Source: DATCRE01 sp964235605
GTDB taxonomy: Bacteria; Bacteroidota; Bacteroidia; Cytophagales; Cyclobacteriaceae
DNA length: 64,000 bases
NCBI GenBank assembly: GCA_964235605.1
Contig: CAXSCR010000012.1
Span: 1-64,000, forward strand
Direction of reading: 5' to 3'
The notes beneath the pieces are model-generated. The model was not told where the DNA came from. It searched no databases and worked only from the letters and a program-made list of their open reading frames with translations. Made by a program: the position numbers and the translations under genes. Shown one piece after another: positions 1-9,064 of the stretch (position 1 is the stretch's first letter; each line of letters begins with the position of its first letter).

Positions 1-50
1 TAAGCTGAAAGCTTACAATATTTTACCCACAAGCTGAAAGCTTGCGGTAG
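1..50. repeat. short repeated palindrome AAGCTGAAAGCTT
   Basis: The 13-base word AAGCTGAAAGCTT occurs twice within the first 45 bases, about 30 bases apart. It resembles the other short-period intergenic repeats of this window. The element may continue beyond the window edge. Confidence 0.4.
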
Positions 51-80
51 TAGTGAGCACCATTTTTCGGGGAGATATAA

Positions 81-251
81 AACCGCATCGATCAGGCAGT
101 AAAAACCACGGCAGATCAATCCGGCATAGCGTTGGCACCTTTTTCTAACTGCCCCCAGTATTTAGGAATACCGTTTTCGTCCAATGACAAACGCAAGTCA
201 TCCAACCAACATGAGGGCAACAAAGTAAGAGTTAACTATTATTTTGAATAA
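81..251 (+). pseudogene. possible 3' remnant of a plus-strand CDS
   Basis: An open frame of 56 codons runs from just after an in-frame TAA to a TAA at 249-251 and ends in VRVNYYFE, a tail resembling the last strand of an outer-membrane protein. The stop codon overlaps the stem of a plus-oriented terminator, which suggests that a plus-strand gene once ended here. There is no good start codon and no recognised domain, so this may be a chance frame. Confidence 0.2.
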
Positions 252-285
252 GAGGTTGGTCGTCCCAACCTCTTATTATTTTTAT
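247..285 (+). terminator. Rho-independent terminator
   Basis: A perfect 13-bp stem (AATAAGAGGTTGG at 247-259 pairing with CCAACCTCTTATT at 265-277) with a 5-nt loop is followed by a T-rich tract on the plus strand. It would end a plus-strand transcript coming from the left. Read from the other strand it could also stop transcription of the minus-strand gene ending at 296, but the T-run is weaker in that direction. Confidence 0.75.
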
Positions 286-295
286 CTATTCAATA

Positions 296-2218
296 TTATT
301 TTACAACAAACCTTCTGGTAAGCTTCTCATTTCCAAATTTCACTAAAAGAATATAATTCCCAGTTTTAAAATTATTGTCGGCGAGATCCAGTTTCATAGT
401 ACCGTCTTCATTTAGCACGCCCTGATAAAGAGTTGTTATGGGCTTGCCAAAATAATCGAGAACCTCTACCCGCACATTGCTATTTGCCTCTCCGGATATT
501 TGTACTACTGAATTATTCGCAATAGGATTTGGGAATATACTTGCATCATTTTTTATTTCTCTATGACGTTCTGTTACAACTGCAGATCTACTGGCACTTT
601 CGTCTATGAAAATCGATACATCAAGACTGTTTCCTTTTATACCTTTTCCACCTGTTCTACTATAAGCAACAGCGGTAAGGCTATAATAGCCCGGTTTGAG
701 TCGTCCAGCTGTATAGTTTCCATTGTTGTCGCCAAATAAAGCAAATGGTCTTATGTTTTCAGTGGCAATCAATTTTCCATTGAGATAAAAGACAACACTT
801 TTTGTACTATTAGTGGTGTTAGCTCTGATGTTGGGTCTGTCAAATTCAGTTAGATCGTTGCCCATTTCACCTAACGTAAGCTCCATAATATCCTTGTCAG
901 TTTTGTAATTAACAAGTGTAAAGCCTTGTACTCCTGGGCCATTTGGCGTTGTAATTGTAACAGAGGCCACTGTTCCCAGGTCTATTCCTTCACAAGTTTG
1001 ATATACTCCTACTTCGTATCGATAGGTGGTGTTGGGTACGGCAGACTCATCAACAAAAGTATATACTTGTCCTGAGTCAGGTAGTGAAACCAAGTGAAGA
1101 AGAATAGTCTCTTCGGTACTAGCATCATACCTGTAAAATTCGTACATCTCATCAGCATAACTACGATCCAATAAATTTAGCGTTACTGCACTGGACGTTA
1201 CTGTTGCTGTGAGTTCGGGTGCATAAAAATCATCGGCAGTGTAAAAAGACTGTACTTGGGAAAAATCAGACGCTATGTCATCCTTAATGGCTCGCAACTT
1301 ATAGTAGTAGTTCGTATGGGGTTTAACATCGTCCTCATATGTTCCTATACCCGGTGCAACTGTAGCAATGAGACTATAGCCTCCACTTTCAGTTAGCGAG
1401 CGATAAATTTCTGTGGCACTGCCCTCATTATCGTTGGAAAATGGTAACGTGATAAAAGAGGCGCATTGGGTCGTGGGGTCAAAGCCAAAATACGGAGCTT
1501 CTAATGCATTCCCTGCCGTTGTAATTGTAACAGAGGCCACTGTTCCCAGGTCTATTCCTTCACAAGTTTGATAAAACTTTACTTCGTACCTATAGGTGGT
1601 GTTGGGTAAGACAGACTCATCAACAAAAGTATATACTTGTCCTGAATCACGTAATGAAACGGAATGAAGCAGAGACTCTCCTGTGCTTTCATCATATCGT
1701 GTAAATTCGTAGACATCATCAGCATAACTACGATCAACTAATTTTAGCGTTACCGCATTGGCAGTTACTGTTGCTGTGAGTCCGGGTGCATAAAAATCAT
1801 CGGCAGTGTAAAAAGACTGTACTTCGGAAAAGTCAGACGCTATGTCATCCTTAATGGCTCGCAGCTTATAGTAATAGTTCGTATGGGGTTTAACATCGTC
1901 CTCATATGTTCCTATACCAGGTGCAACTGTAGCAATGAGACTATAGCCTCCACTTTCAGTTAGCGAGCGATAAATTTCTGTGGCACTGCCCTCATTATCG
2001 TTGGAAAATGATAACGTGATAAAAGATGCGCATTGGGTCGTGGGGTCAAAGCCAAAATAGGGTGGTTCTAATGGGCTGGCATGTATAGCGACAATATCCG
2101 AATGAGAAGCACCTGGCGCTACCAGCGCAATTGTATTGTTGTTAGGCACACTTGCAAATAAATGGCCTGACAACAATAACATTATGAGAATGTGATATGT
2201 TGTAAAAATTTGTTTCAT
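296..2218 (-). CDS. secreted tandem-repeat (FN3-like) protein with T9SS sorting domain
   Basis: Predicted surface or secreted protein exported by Sec and then by the type IX secretion system. I place the start at 2218 (MKQIFTTYHILIMLLLSGHLFA), a good signal peptide; an upstream ATG at 2272 would add 18 polar residues before it. The middle consists of two nearly identical ~190-residue units (each beginning LExPYFGFDPTTQCASF), with fibronectin-III-like strand patterns such as NTTYRYEV and TVASVTITT. The C-terminus (about the last 80 residues) has the T9SS type A layout: FPNPIANNSVVQISG, a V/L-rich strand section, then LTRRFVVK at the end. No catalytic domain is visible, so an adhesive or structural role is inferred. 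It stands alone with a long upstream gap, and a hairpin lies between its stop and position 247. Confidence 0.8.
   Translation of the reverse strand: MKQIFTTYHILIMLLLSGHLFASVPNNNTIALVAPGASHSDIVAIHASPLEPPYFGFDPTTQCASFITLSFSNDNEGSATEIYRSLTESGGYSLIATVAPGIGTYEDDVKPHTNYYYKLRAIKDDIASDFSEVQSFYTADDFYAPGLTATVTANAVTLKLVDRSYADDVYEFTRYDESTGESLLHSVSLRDSGQVYTFVDESVLPNTTYRYEVKFYQTCEGIDLGTVASVTITTAGNALEAPYFGFDPTTQCASFITLPFSNDNEGSATEIYRSLTESGGYSLIATVAPGIGTYEDDVKPHTNYYYKLRAIKDDIASDFSQVQSFYTADDFYAPELTATVTSSAVTLNLLDRSYADEMYEFYRYDASTEETILLHLVSLPDSGQVYTFVDESAVPNTTYRYEVGVYQTCEGIDLGTVASVTITTPNGPGVQGFTLVNYKTDKDIMELTLGEMGNDLTEFDRPNIRANTTNSTKSVVFYLNGKLIATENIRPFALFGDNNGNYTAGRLKPGYYSLTAVAYSRTGGKGIKGNSLDVSIFIDESASRSAVVTERHREIKNDASIFPNPIANNSVVQISGEANSNVRVEVLDYFGKPITTLYQGVLNEDGTMKLDLADNNFKTGNYILLVKFGNEKLTRRFVVK
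951..2073. repeat. two near-identical ~555-bp tandem copies inside a CDS
   Basis: Copy A is 951-1506 and copy B is 1521-2073, with an offset of about 570 bp. They differ by scattered substitutions and one inserted codon in copy A. They encode the two FN3-like units of the T9SS protein. The high DNA identity points to recent duplication or ongoing gene conversion. Confidence 0.85.
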
Positions 2219-2883
2219 AAGAGAATTCTTTTTTGTCTGATTAAGAATGTGAGTTGTGATTGGTTTTTTCATTATAGATTAAAGTATTAAAGTTTAAAAT
2301 CGGTAAAAACATTTGGTTTTTGCTTAAGGTGAATCCATAGTTTGCGTTTTAGTGGTAGATACTCATGTTAAAATCATCGACTAAATGACATATACGTCGA
2401 TAAACAATAAAAAACATACCACTTCGACTAAACATCTGGTATATGGTTTAAATACTTTCAACATTCAACATAAACACGGGTACATTCTGACAGAGGTATC
2501 ATCAGAAAGCAAACCGTCTAGAATTTTCTGAAGCTTCTGTAATCCGTATAAGTCATGTGATATTATTATGGAAGAAACTTCCGTAAGTCCTGGTGCATAG
2601 TTGCAAGTACGCACCTTATACAGTCTTCCAAAAGGTTAACACATGCAGAGGTATTTTGTCCTACCAATTGACAACACTTCAGTTATTATTGTTAGCCGAG
2701 GATTATCGGTTAAACAAAACGTTATCATATTTCTAAGAGAAGAAAGAAATTTAATTCGAGCAATTATGTAATTATGCTTACAGACAAAAATAGAATCGTA
2801 AAATTTTCTGTTGGGTGTGCTTTAGCTTATGAAAATTTCATAGTTTTTATAGTTTATGTTAGTTAAAATTTGTTTTCTATCCC

Positions 2884-2913
2884 GATCAGAGTTACTCGTA
2901 GAGAACTCTGATC
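2884..2913. repeat. palindromic element, copy 1
   Basis: GATCAGAGTT at 2884-2893 pairs perfectly with AACTCTGATC at 2904-2913 around a 10-nt loop that is itself partly self-complementary. It shares the core ATCAGAGT and its complement with the element at 3003-3033. Confidence 0.55.
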
Positions 2914-3002
2914 ACAGCACGGATGTACGTATCTGTTTAATACACATCATTCCTCTAAATGTTTTACCAAAACTGACCGCTAGACCGGGTTCTGCTTCGA
3001 AG

Positions 3003-3033
3003 CATCAGAGTGCTCTCAAGAGTCACTCTGATG
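3003..3033. repeat. palindromic element, copy 2
   Basis: CATCAGAGTG at 3003-3012 pairs perfectly with CACTCTGATG at 3024-3033; the loop contains a further CTCT/AGAG stem. The core and the loop arrangement are those of copy 1 at 2884-2913, so the two look like a dispersed REP-like palindrome. Confidence 0.55.
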
Positions 3034-3080
3034 AGGTGTAATATCTAAAGCAACTAGTAGCTAAGCTATAGTCTCATATC

Positions 3081-3120
3081 AAAAAAAAGTCCATACCATT
3101 ATAAATGCTTTGGTATGGAC
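3081..3120 (-). terminator. Rho-independent terminator of mdh
   Basis: On the minus strand a 10-bp perfect stem (GTCCATACCA and its complement, 3089-3098 with 3111-3120) is followed by a run of eight T. It starts 24 bases after the mdh stop codon. Confidence 0.85.
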
Positions 3121-3143
3121 CTTATCAATTAAAGATTAATAAC

Positions 3144-4073
3144 CTATCCCAACTTATCCAGAACATCCATCACTTCTTTTACAGCCTTGCGGCTTGATTG
3201 AAGTAATGCCATTTCATCTTTGTTAAGATCTAATTCGATAACTTTTTCAACGCCGTTCTTGCCTAAGATAACAGGTACGCCAAGGTAACAATCGTTAATG
3301 CCGTACTCGCCTTCTAGTTTAATACAAACTGGGAATACTCTGCGTTGATCTTTAACTATGGCCTCTACCATTTGCGCTGCTGCAGAACCTGGCGCGTACC
3401 ACGCGGATGTTCCCATGAGTTTTACTAACTCGCCGCCACCAACTTTGGTGCGTTCAAGAATAGCATTCAATTTATCTTTATCCATAAGTTCAGTTACAGG
3501 AATACCGGCAACTGTTGTGTAACGAGGAAGCGGCACCATGGTATCTCCATGACCACCCATTAACACAGCCTGAATATCTTTAGGAGACACATTCAATGCT
3601 TCTGCAAGAAAGGCACGGTAGCGGGCCGTATCAAGAATACCTGCCATACCTATAACTTTGTTACGAGAGAATTTGGAGGTAAGGTGCGCTTGATAAGTCA
3701 TTACATCAAGTGGATTGGATACCACAATGATGATGGCCTTAGGTGAATGCTTTACAATGTTTTCCGTAACCGATTTTACGATGCCGGCATTCGTTCCTAT
3801 TAAATCATCACGGCTCATACCTGGCTTGCGTGGTAGTCCGGAGGTAATAACTACTACATCAGAATTGGCGGTCTTTGTATAATCGTTTGTTGATCCAACA
3901 GTTCTTGAGTCATAAAGATCAATTGGCGCCTTCTGCCAAATGTCAAGCGCTTTGCCTTCTGCAATTCCTTCTTTGATGTCAATCAAGACGATCTCGTTGG
4001 CTACTTCTCGGTAAGCCAGAACATCGGCACATGTAGCGCCAACATTACCAGCGCCAACTACGGTAATTTTCAT
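3144..4073 (-). CDS. mdh: malate dehydrogenase
   Basis: NAD-dependent oxidation of malate to oxaloacetate in the TCA cycle, cytoplasmic. The protein has 309 residues, normal for the LDH-like MDH family. The Rossmann motif GAGNVG is at residues 7-12, with Asp32 (LIDI) as the NAD-selecting acidic residue. The substrate arginines are R82 and R88 ([12 protein letters not shown]) and R151 (DTARYR); Asn120 is in VSNPLDV; the catalytic His175 is in GGHGDTMVP with Asp148 as its partner. Arginine at position 82 favours malate over lactate dehydrogenase. It is monocistronic, with its own terminator at 3081-3120. The start ATG gives the usual N-terminus [12 protein letters not shown]. Confidence 0.97.
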   Translation of the reverse strand: MKITVVGAGNVGATCADVLAYREVANEIVLIDIKEGIAEGKALDIWQKAPIDLYDSRTVGSTNDYTKTANSDVVVITSGLPRKPGMSRDDLIGTNAGIVKSVTENIVKHSPKAIIIVVSNPLDVMTYQAHLTSKFSRNKVIGMAGILDTARYRAFLAEALNVSPKDIQAVLMGGHGDTMVPLPRYTTVAGIPVTELMDKDKLNAILERTKVGGGELVKLMGTSAWYAPGSAAAQMVEAIVKDQRRVFPVCIKLEGEYGINDCYLGVPVILGKNGVEKVIELDLNKDEMALLQSSRKAVKEVMDVLDKLG

Positions 4074-4250
4074 AATGGTTTGAAATTTAAGTGATGTGAA
4101 GACAGTTGATTATATAAGTTCAATATGAATAGGCAAACTAGAATCAGTATACTATTGATTTTCAGCACGTTCTCTTTTGACTTTTAGGTACACGTCAAAA
4201 CCGGGCACGAATTTATTAATAAGTAGGGATTTTGGAAATATTTTTTTAGT

Positions 4251-4377
4251 AAGTCGACGGTCCTCAGTCGACGATCCACAGATTGTCTAGTGGTAACTTG
4301 TCGACTACTTGTCTAGCGTAGAAATTTAGTCACGGTAAACGTCACGACTGTGGACCGTCGAGCGTGGACTGTAGACC
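4251..4377. repeat. short-period intergenic repeat, GTCGACGGTCCACAG family
   Basis: Imperfect iterations of words such as GTCGACGGTCC, CAGTCGACGATCCACAG and GTGGACCGTCGAGCGTGGAC fill the space downstream of tilS. The repeat continues into the tilS reading frame (4342-4377) and supplies its last codons. The two ends of the tract run in opposite orientation. Confidence 0.6.
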
Positions 4378-5703
4378 AATAAATCTAATCACCAAAACCT
4401 CCGCCGTCTCATCCGTTACTTTAAACAAATCACTAATCCTATACCCTACTATCCATACTATTTCGCCGGCTGATTCGAGTACTGTGATAGTTTCTTTTTC
4501 GGGCACCGGTACTTTGTTGTCTACGAAGAAATCGCTGAGCTTTTTAGTTTGCTTCATGCCAATGGGTACGAATTTGTCTCCCGGTTTCCAACTTCTCCAG
4601 GTCAATGGAAATTTAAGTTGTTTCAGGCCTAGTTGGGCTATTAGGGGATCTCTTTGGAGTTTGAAATCTGATTTGGAGTGAGTGTTTAAAATGAAATTTT
4701 GTTTTCCGCGCGATGCATTCACTTGGCCTGCTTCAATCAACACGTTAACTTCATGCGCCTTTTTTTTGGATGAAGAAATAATTAATTGATCACGATCTAT
4801 TGTTAATTGATGTGTGGCAGAATAAAATACCTTACCAGATTGGTGATTTGTCAATGTAATTTCTTTGCACTGGATGTAATTAAAACCTTTGTCTTTGATA
4901 ATCTCCCATAGCAATACGGCTTGACTCGGCCGTGACGCCAGTAATGCCTTATTGATATAAACATTTGTAGCGCTTTCGCGGATAGCTTGTTTAGTGAATA
5001 GATCAATGCTATTCATTGCCAACAACGCTGCGCCCTGTATGCGTTCCAGCGAATGCTGAAAGCTTTCCTCCAGGTTGGTATTTATCATTTTCAACAGCGG
5101 CACAACTTGGTTTCTAATAAGATTTCTATGGTACTTATCAGAAGCATTGCTTGAATCTTCACGCCAGCGTAATTGACACGCGTTTGCATAATCAACGATG
5201 ACATCGCGTGAAGCGAATAATAGAGGCCTTATAATATTTTGATGGTTCACACTAATTCCTGTAATGCCATCTATGCCTGTGCCCCTTATCAGATTTAATA
5301 AAACAGTTTCAAGGCTGTCATTGAGGTGATGGGCTGTTGCCACGTAGGTATATTTATGTTCTTCTGCTAAGCGATTAAAATAGGTATATCGTAAATCGCG
5401 GGCCGCCATTTGGATAGATAATCCATGCTGCGCTGCATACTTTTTGGTTTCGAAAGCGTGAATATGAAATGGAATTTCTTGTTCTTTACATGCGTTTCTT
5501 ACTAAATCTTCATCGCCTTGCGATTCATCGGCTCTTAATCCAAAATTGCAATGTGCAACACCAAACGAATAGCCGGCTTGTTTAAAGAGATGAAGCATAA
5601 CCATGGAATCCACGCCGCCACTCACTGCCAATAGTATTTTGTCGGCGTGGGAACAGAGATTATTTCGATCAATATGGTTTAGAAATTGCTCAAGCACGGT
5701 CAA
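4342..5703 (-). CDS. tilS: tRNA(Ile)-lysidine synthetase
   Basis: ATP-dependent ligation of lysine to C34 of the CAU-anticodon isoleucine tRNA, which switches its reading from AUG to AUA; essential and cytoplasmic. The protein has 453 residues, with the PP-loop SGGVDS at residues 28-33 and the family segments HCNFGLRADES, ATAHHLNDSLETVLLNLIRGTG and IIRPLL. The C-terminal TilS domain is present (WRSWKPGDKFVPIGMKQTKKLSDFFVD). The last residues (LQSTLDGPQS) are encoded by the intergenic repeat and are probably not conserved. The divergent neighbour at 5743 starts 39 bases from this start, so the two promoters must share that short gap. Confidence 0.95.
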   Translation of the reverse strand: MTVLEQFLNHIDRNNLCSHADKILLAVSGGVDSMVMLHLFKQAGYSFGVAHCNFGLRADESQGDEDLVRNACKEQEIPFHIHAFETKKYAAQHGLSIQMAARDLRYTYFNRLAEEHKYTYVATAHHLNDSLETVLLNLIRGTGIDGITGISVNHQNIIRPLLFASRDVIVDYANACQLRWREDSSNASDKYHRNLIRNQVVPLLKMINTNLEESFQHSLERIQGAALLAMNSIDLFTKQAIRESATNVYINKALLASRPSQAVLLWEIIKDKGFNYIQCKEITLTNHQSGKVFYSATHQLTIDRDQLIISSSKKKAHEVNVLIEAGQVNASRGKQNFILNTHSKSDFKLQRDPLIAQLGLKQLKFPLTWRSWKPGDKFVPIGMKQTKKLSDFFVDNKVPVPEKETITVLESAGEIVWIVGYRISDLFKVTDETAEVLVIRFIGLQSTLDGPQS

Positions 5704-5742
5704 AGATAAGTTTTTAGTTAATTTTCGCCTTCTAATTAAGAT

Positions 5743-7296
5743 ATGCGCTACATCAAACTCATTGTATTCTTTCTATTAATTGCCCTTGTGCCTGCTCTTG
5801 CACAGAAAAAGGTTAAATTAAAACAAGCCGGCAAGCTTAAGAATGGCACAGTTAATGGCGAGCGATTCGACCGACTACTTGGCGACGTTATTTTTGTCCA
5901 AAATACCACCACCATTTATTGTGATTCTGCCCATTTCTACAAGAAAAAAAATTCACTTGCCGCTTTCGGGCATGTGCGCATTTTAGATGGCGACTCAGTA
6001 ACCATCACTGCGCAAAAACTGGAGTATGATGGTAACGAAAAGAAGGCTAAGCTTCGTAACAACGTAGTGTTTGTTAAACTTAATCAAGCAACACTCCATA
6101 CAGACTTTTTAGATTACGATAGACCACGGAATGAAGCCCGATACTACAATGGAGGAAGATTGGTAGATAGTATCAATGTACTCACCAGCCGTAAAGGATA
6201 CTATAATATAACATCTGACATGGCATCATTTAAAAAAGATGTTAAGGTTAAAAGTCCAAATCACCTTATGGAATCCGATAGTCTACAATATAATTCCAGG
6301 TCGAAGATAGTCTTCTTCAGAACAAGTACAACGGTGATTGACAAGGATAGCACCACTTTTGTTTATGACGGCGGCCAGTATGACACCAAAACCAGACGCT
6401 CTGATCTTAAAAGTGGTACGGCTGAAAATGATGAGTATAAAATGGAAGGTAAGCGCTATGAGATGGATGCCTTACGAGAGATTTATAAGATAAGAGAAGA
6501 CGTAGTCATGACATTCAAAAAAGAAAAAATGCTCATCTATGGTCAGGCTTCAGACGCGTATAAAATTAAAGGGATTACGAAAATTTATAATCGCGCGTAC
6601 ATTGCTAAAATTACCGATGAAGGCGACACGCTTTTCATTAAAGCCGATACATTGGTGGCTATTGATAGCAAGGATCCAAAGAAGAAAAGGCTACTCGCCT
6701 ATCATAATGTGAAAATCTTTAAGAAAGATTTACAAGGCGTAGCTGATTCATTAGAGTACCGCTCAGCTGACTCAACCATCTTTTTTTACAATAGTCCTAC
6801 GCTATGGACAGACGGAAATCAGATGACTGCAGATTCCATTAGCATGTTGATTAAAAATAATACGATCAATAAAATTTACATGAAAGTAAATGCCTTCGTA
6901 ATCTCAAAAGATACTTTGCTAAACTTCAATCAAATCAAAGGGAGAAAAATGACTGCTGATTTCGTGAACAGAAACATAAATCGTATTGTGGTTGATGGGA
7001 ATGGTGAAAGCTTATATTATGCATTGGATGATAAAGACAATTCATTTATGGGCATGAATAAAATTATTTGTAGCAACATTATCATTCGTTTTAAAGAAGG
7101 CAAAGTCGGCAACTTAAGTTTTTATGTAAAACCAGACGCCAGTTTTATACCCGTTCATGAAATAAAGGAGGATGATAAGCGCCTACAAGGATTTAGTTGG
7201 AAGGAGAAAGAACGTCCCGCCAAAAAGGATGTAGTTCAAATTAATCCAGATCTTAAGGTTAATCAGATAATTAAGACCAATGCCCCTAAGCCTTAA
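5743..7296 (+). CDS. OstA-like LPS transport protein
   Basis: Periplasmic protein of the OstA/LptA beta-jellyroll superfamily, likely to take part in moving lipopolysaccharide across the periplasm. Residues 1-20 (MRYIKLIVFFLLIALVPALA) form a signal peptide. The rest contains repeated OstA-type units, for example GDVIFVQNTTTIYCDSAHFYKKKNS-like segments followed by AFGHVRI, then LRNNVVFV, HNVKIFKK and similar strands. Length is 517 residues, like the long Bacteroidota OstA-like proteins rather than the ~180-residue LptA of Proteobacteria. It is divergent from tilS, and the next gene is separated by 118 bases. The precise role in LPS export is inferred from the family. Confidence 0.8.
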   Translation: MRYIKLIVFFLLIALVPALAQKKVKLKQAGKLKNGTVNGERFDRLLGDVIFVQNTTTIYCDSAHFYKKKNSLAAFGHVRILDGDSVTITAQKLEYDGNEKKAKLRNNVVFVKLNQATLHTDFLDYDRPRNEARYYNGGRLVDSINVLTSRKGYYNITSDMASFKKDVKVKSPNHLMESDSLQYNSRSKIVFFRTSTTVIDKDSTTFVYDGGQYDTKTRRSDLKSGTAENDEYKMEGKRYEMDALREIYKIREDVVMTFKKEKMLIYGQASDAYKIKGITKIYNRAYIAKITDEGDTLFIKADTLVAIDSKDPKKKRLLAYHNVKIFKKDLQGVADSLEYRSADSTIFFYNSPTLWTDGNQMTADSISMLIKNNTINKIYMKVNAFVISKDTLLNFNQIKGRKMTADFVNRNINRIVVDGNGESLYYALDDKDNSFMGMNKIICSNIIIRFKEGKVGNLSFYVKPDASFIPVHEIKEDDKRLQGFSWKEKERPAKKDVVQINPDLKVNQIIKTNAPKP

Positions 7297-7414
7297 AAGA
7301 CTCGAAAACGCAGTAAATATTTTATTATTGTAAAACCCACAAAATAATCAGGTTAAAATTATGACAATCGCTGTAAAAGCCTAATTTTTGTAAAACTCCC
7401 CGAATGCAAAAATT

Positions 7415-8119
7415 ATGAAAAAGCTTCTCTGGTCAGCTCTCTGCTCATTCTTAAGCTTGGCGCTCAACGCGCAAAGTTTTGAAGCTTCCCTATCTCAGGA
7501 AACTGTGAAGGGTATAATTGGGGAGACCATTAAAGTACCCGTGAAATTCAAAAATACTTCAGAGAAAGCCGTCACCATTATTGTGAAAAGGATTAGTTCG
7601 CAAATCGGTACCACACAGAAAAATTTCTATTGCCTTGATAACAACTGCCTTGACTCAAAGGTGGAGGATTTTGTTGTTAAGGTAGAACCGGGTCATACGC
7701 TCGCAACACTTCAACTTGCATTAGAAGCCGGGTTAGTGCCTGCAGAGAGTCTAGTCAAATATGTTGCTTATAACAAAGCCAATCCAACGGAATTAGTGGA
7801 GTTAAATATAAACTTCATTGTCGATGAAAAATCTGAAAGGGCAAATATCTATACTTCGCGCTACATAACGCTCCAAGATGTTTATCCGAATCCGTCAACA
7901 GAATATGCTTATATTGATTATAAAATTAGCAATGACAAAACAAAGGCAAGGGTATTGATTCACAACATCCTAGGAAATAAAGTAAGCGAGTATAATTTAC
8001 CAGCGCTGGAAAGTAAAATTAAGATTTCAACGCTTGATTTAAATCCGGGCATATACTTCTACACGCTTTACATTAACAATGAAGGTGTAATGACGCGCAA
8101 ACTGATCGTTAAAAACTAA
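7415..8119 (+). CDS. T9SS type A sorting domain-containing protein
   Basis: Predicted secreted protein of 234 residues. A signal peptide (MKKLLWSALCSFLSLALNAQ) is followed by a ~125-residue N-terminal domain with Ig-like strands (IKVPVKFKNTSEKAVTIIVKRI and a CLDNNCLD pair that could form a disulfide). The last ~80 residues are a T9SS C-terminal domain: VYPNPSTEYAYIDY, a middle strand region, LDLNPGIYFYTLY and the terminal TRKLIVKN. The function of the N-terminal domain is unknown. It lies between the OstA-like gene and bamD, both envelope genes, but has its own spacing on each side. Confidence 0.8.
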   Translation: MKKLLWSALCSFLSLALNAQSFEASLSQETVKGIIGETIKVPVKFKNTSEKAVTIIVKRISSQIGTTQKNFYCLDNNCLDSKVEDFVVKVEPGHTLATLQLALEAGLVPAESLVKYVAYNKANPTELVELNINFIVDEKSERANIYTSRYITLQDVYPNPSTEYAYIDYKISNDKTKARVLIHNILGNKVSEYNLPALESKIKISTLDLNPGIYFYTLYINNEGVMTRKLIVKN

Positions 8120-8178
8120 CTTATCGCCTTATTATCCACAAATATCTGGGTAATAATCATAAACTGGCCATAATCCCG

Positions 8179-8210
8179 TTTCACTCTTACCATGTCTTAT
8201 ACTATATTTG
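8179..8210 (+). promoter_or_regulatory. Bacteroidota-type promoter of bamD
   Basis: TATATTTG at 8203-8210 matches the Bacteroidota -7 consensus TAnnTTTG, and TTTC at 8179-8182 is at the spacing expected for the -33 element. Transcription would begin about 8215, almost at the bamD ATG (8218), giving a nearly leaderless message. Confidence 0.55.
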
Positions 8211-8217
8211 CGGGCTT

Positions 8218-9060
8218 ATGCGGAAATTAAGAATTGCGATTTGTTTTATCTCCCTCCTGCTAATCGGTTTTTCGTGCGGTACTTTCACATTGCGTAGTAA
8301 ATTTAGAAGAATAGAAAAAAGTACGGACTGGCGTGTTAAATATGATGCAGCGCTAAACTATTTTAACAAAGAGAAATATTTCAAAGCTTCGGTTCTCTTT
8401 GAACAGATTCTACCCATTGTTCGCGGTTTACCAGAAGGAGAAAAGGTACAGTTTACGCAAGCATATTGCCAGTTCCATCTTAAGTTCTTTTTATTAGCTT
8501 CTGAGCAGTTTAAGACTTTCTATGAAACGTATGGTCGCAGTCTTTTGGCTGAAGAGGCTAGATTCATGTATTCCTATTCATTGTATTCCTCTTCCCCTAA
8601 TTCAAATCTCGACCAAACGAGCAGCATAGACGCCATGAGCTCGATGCAGGGGTTTTTAAATCGCTATCCCAACAGTAAATTTAAGGATCGTGCCATTGAG
8701 GTTATATCTGAAACACAGACGAAATTAGAGATAAAGGGTTTTGATAATGCCAGGCAATATTTTAAGATGCGTAGTTACAAAGCAGCTATTATAGCCTTAA
8801 ACAATTTCAAAAATAATTTCCCCGATTCAAAATTAGTAGAAGAAGCATCGTACCTAGCTATAGTGTCTGCCTATAAACTGGCTAACCAAAGTATTCATTC
8901 CAAACAACAAGAGCGCTTTAATTCAGTGGTAGAGAACTATAAAGAATTCGTTGACAAATACCCGGCTAGTGCATTTCTCTCTGCGGCTGAAAAACTCTAT
9001 GCGGAAAGTCTCACTAGGTTAAGTAAATTTAAAAATAATAACACGAACAATAACTCATAA
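8218..9060 (+). CDS. bamD: outer membrane assembly lipoprotein BamD
   Basis: Lipoprotein component of the BAM complex that inserts beta-barrel proteins into the outer membrane. Signal sequence with a lipobox ending LIGFSC (Cys20) places it on the periplasmic face of the outer membrane. Five TPR-like helical repeats follow, with BamD signatures such as YFNKEKYFKASVLFEQILPIVRG, QAYCQFHLKFFLLASEQFKTFYETYG and GFLNRYPNSKFKDRA. Length of 280 residues is typical for the phylum. The rpoZ gene follows after 4 bases, so the two form an operon, an arrangement common in Bacteroidota. Confidence 0.92.
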   Translation: MRKLRIAICFISLLLIGFSCGTFTLRSKFRRIEKSTDWRVKYDAALNYFNKEKYFKASVLFEQILPIVRGLPEGEKVQFTQAYCQFHLKFFLLASEQFKTFYETYGRSLLAEEARFMYSYSLYSSSPNSNLDQTSSIDAMSSMQGFLNRYPNSKFKDRAIEVISETQTKLEIKGFDNARQYFKMRSYKAAIIALNNFKNNFPDSKLVEEASYLAIVSAYKLANQSIHSKQQERFNSVVENYKEFVDKYPASAFLSAAEKLYAESLTRLSKFKNNNTNNNS

Positions 9061-9064
9061 AATT

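Larger units (their letters stand above)
2219..3080. other. long intergenic region with two related palindromes
   Basis: About 860 bases without a convincing gene. A 61-codon frame at 2856-3041 lies over two hairpins, has no family resemblance and is rejected. The only clear structure is the pair of inverted repeats at 2884-2913 and 3003-3033, annotated separately. The rest is A+T-rich sequence upstream of the minus-strand T9SS gene. Confidence 0.6.

Noticed and set aside
2856..3041. 61-codon plus-strand frame in the gap before mdh
   Set aside because: It overlies two palindromes, has no recognisable family features and a composition like the surrounding non-coding DNA.
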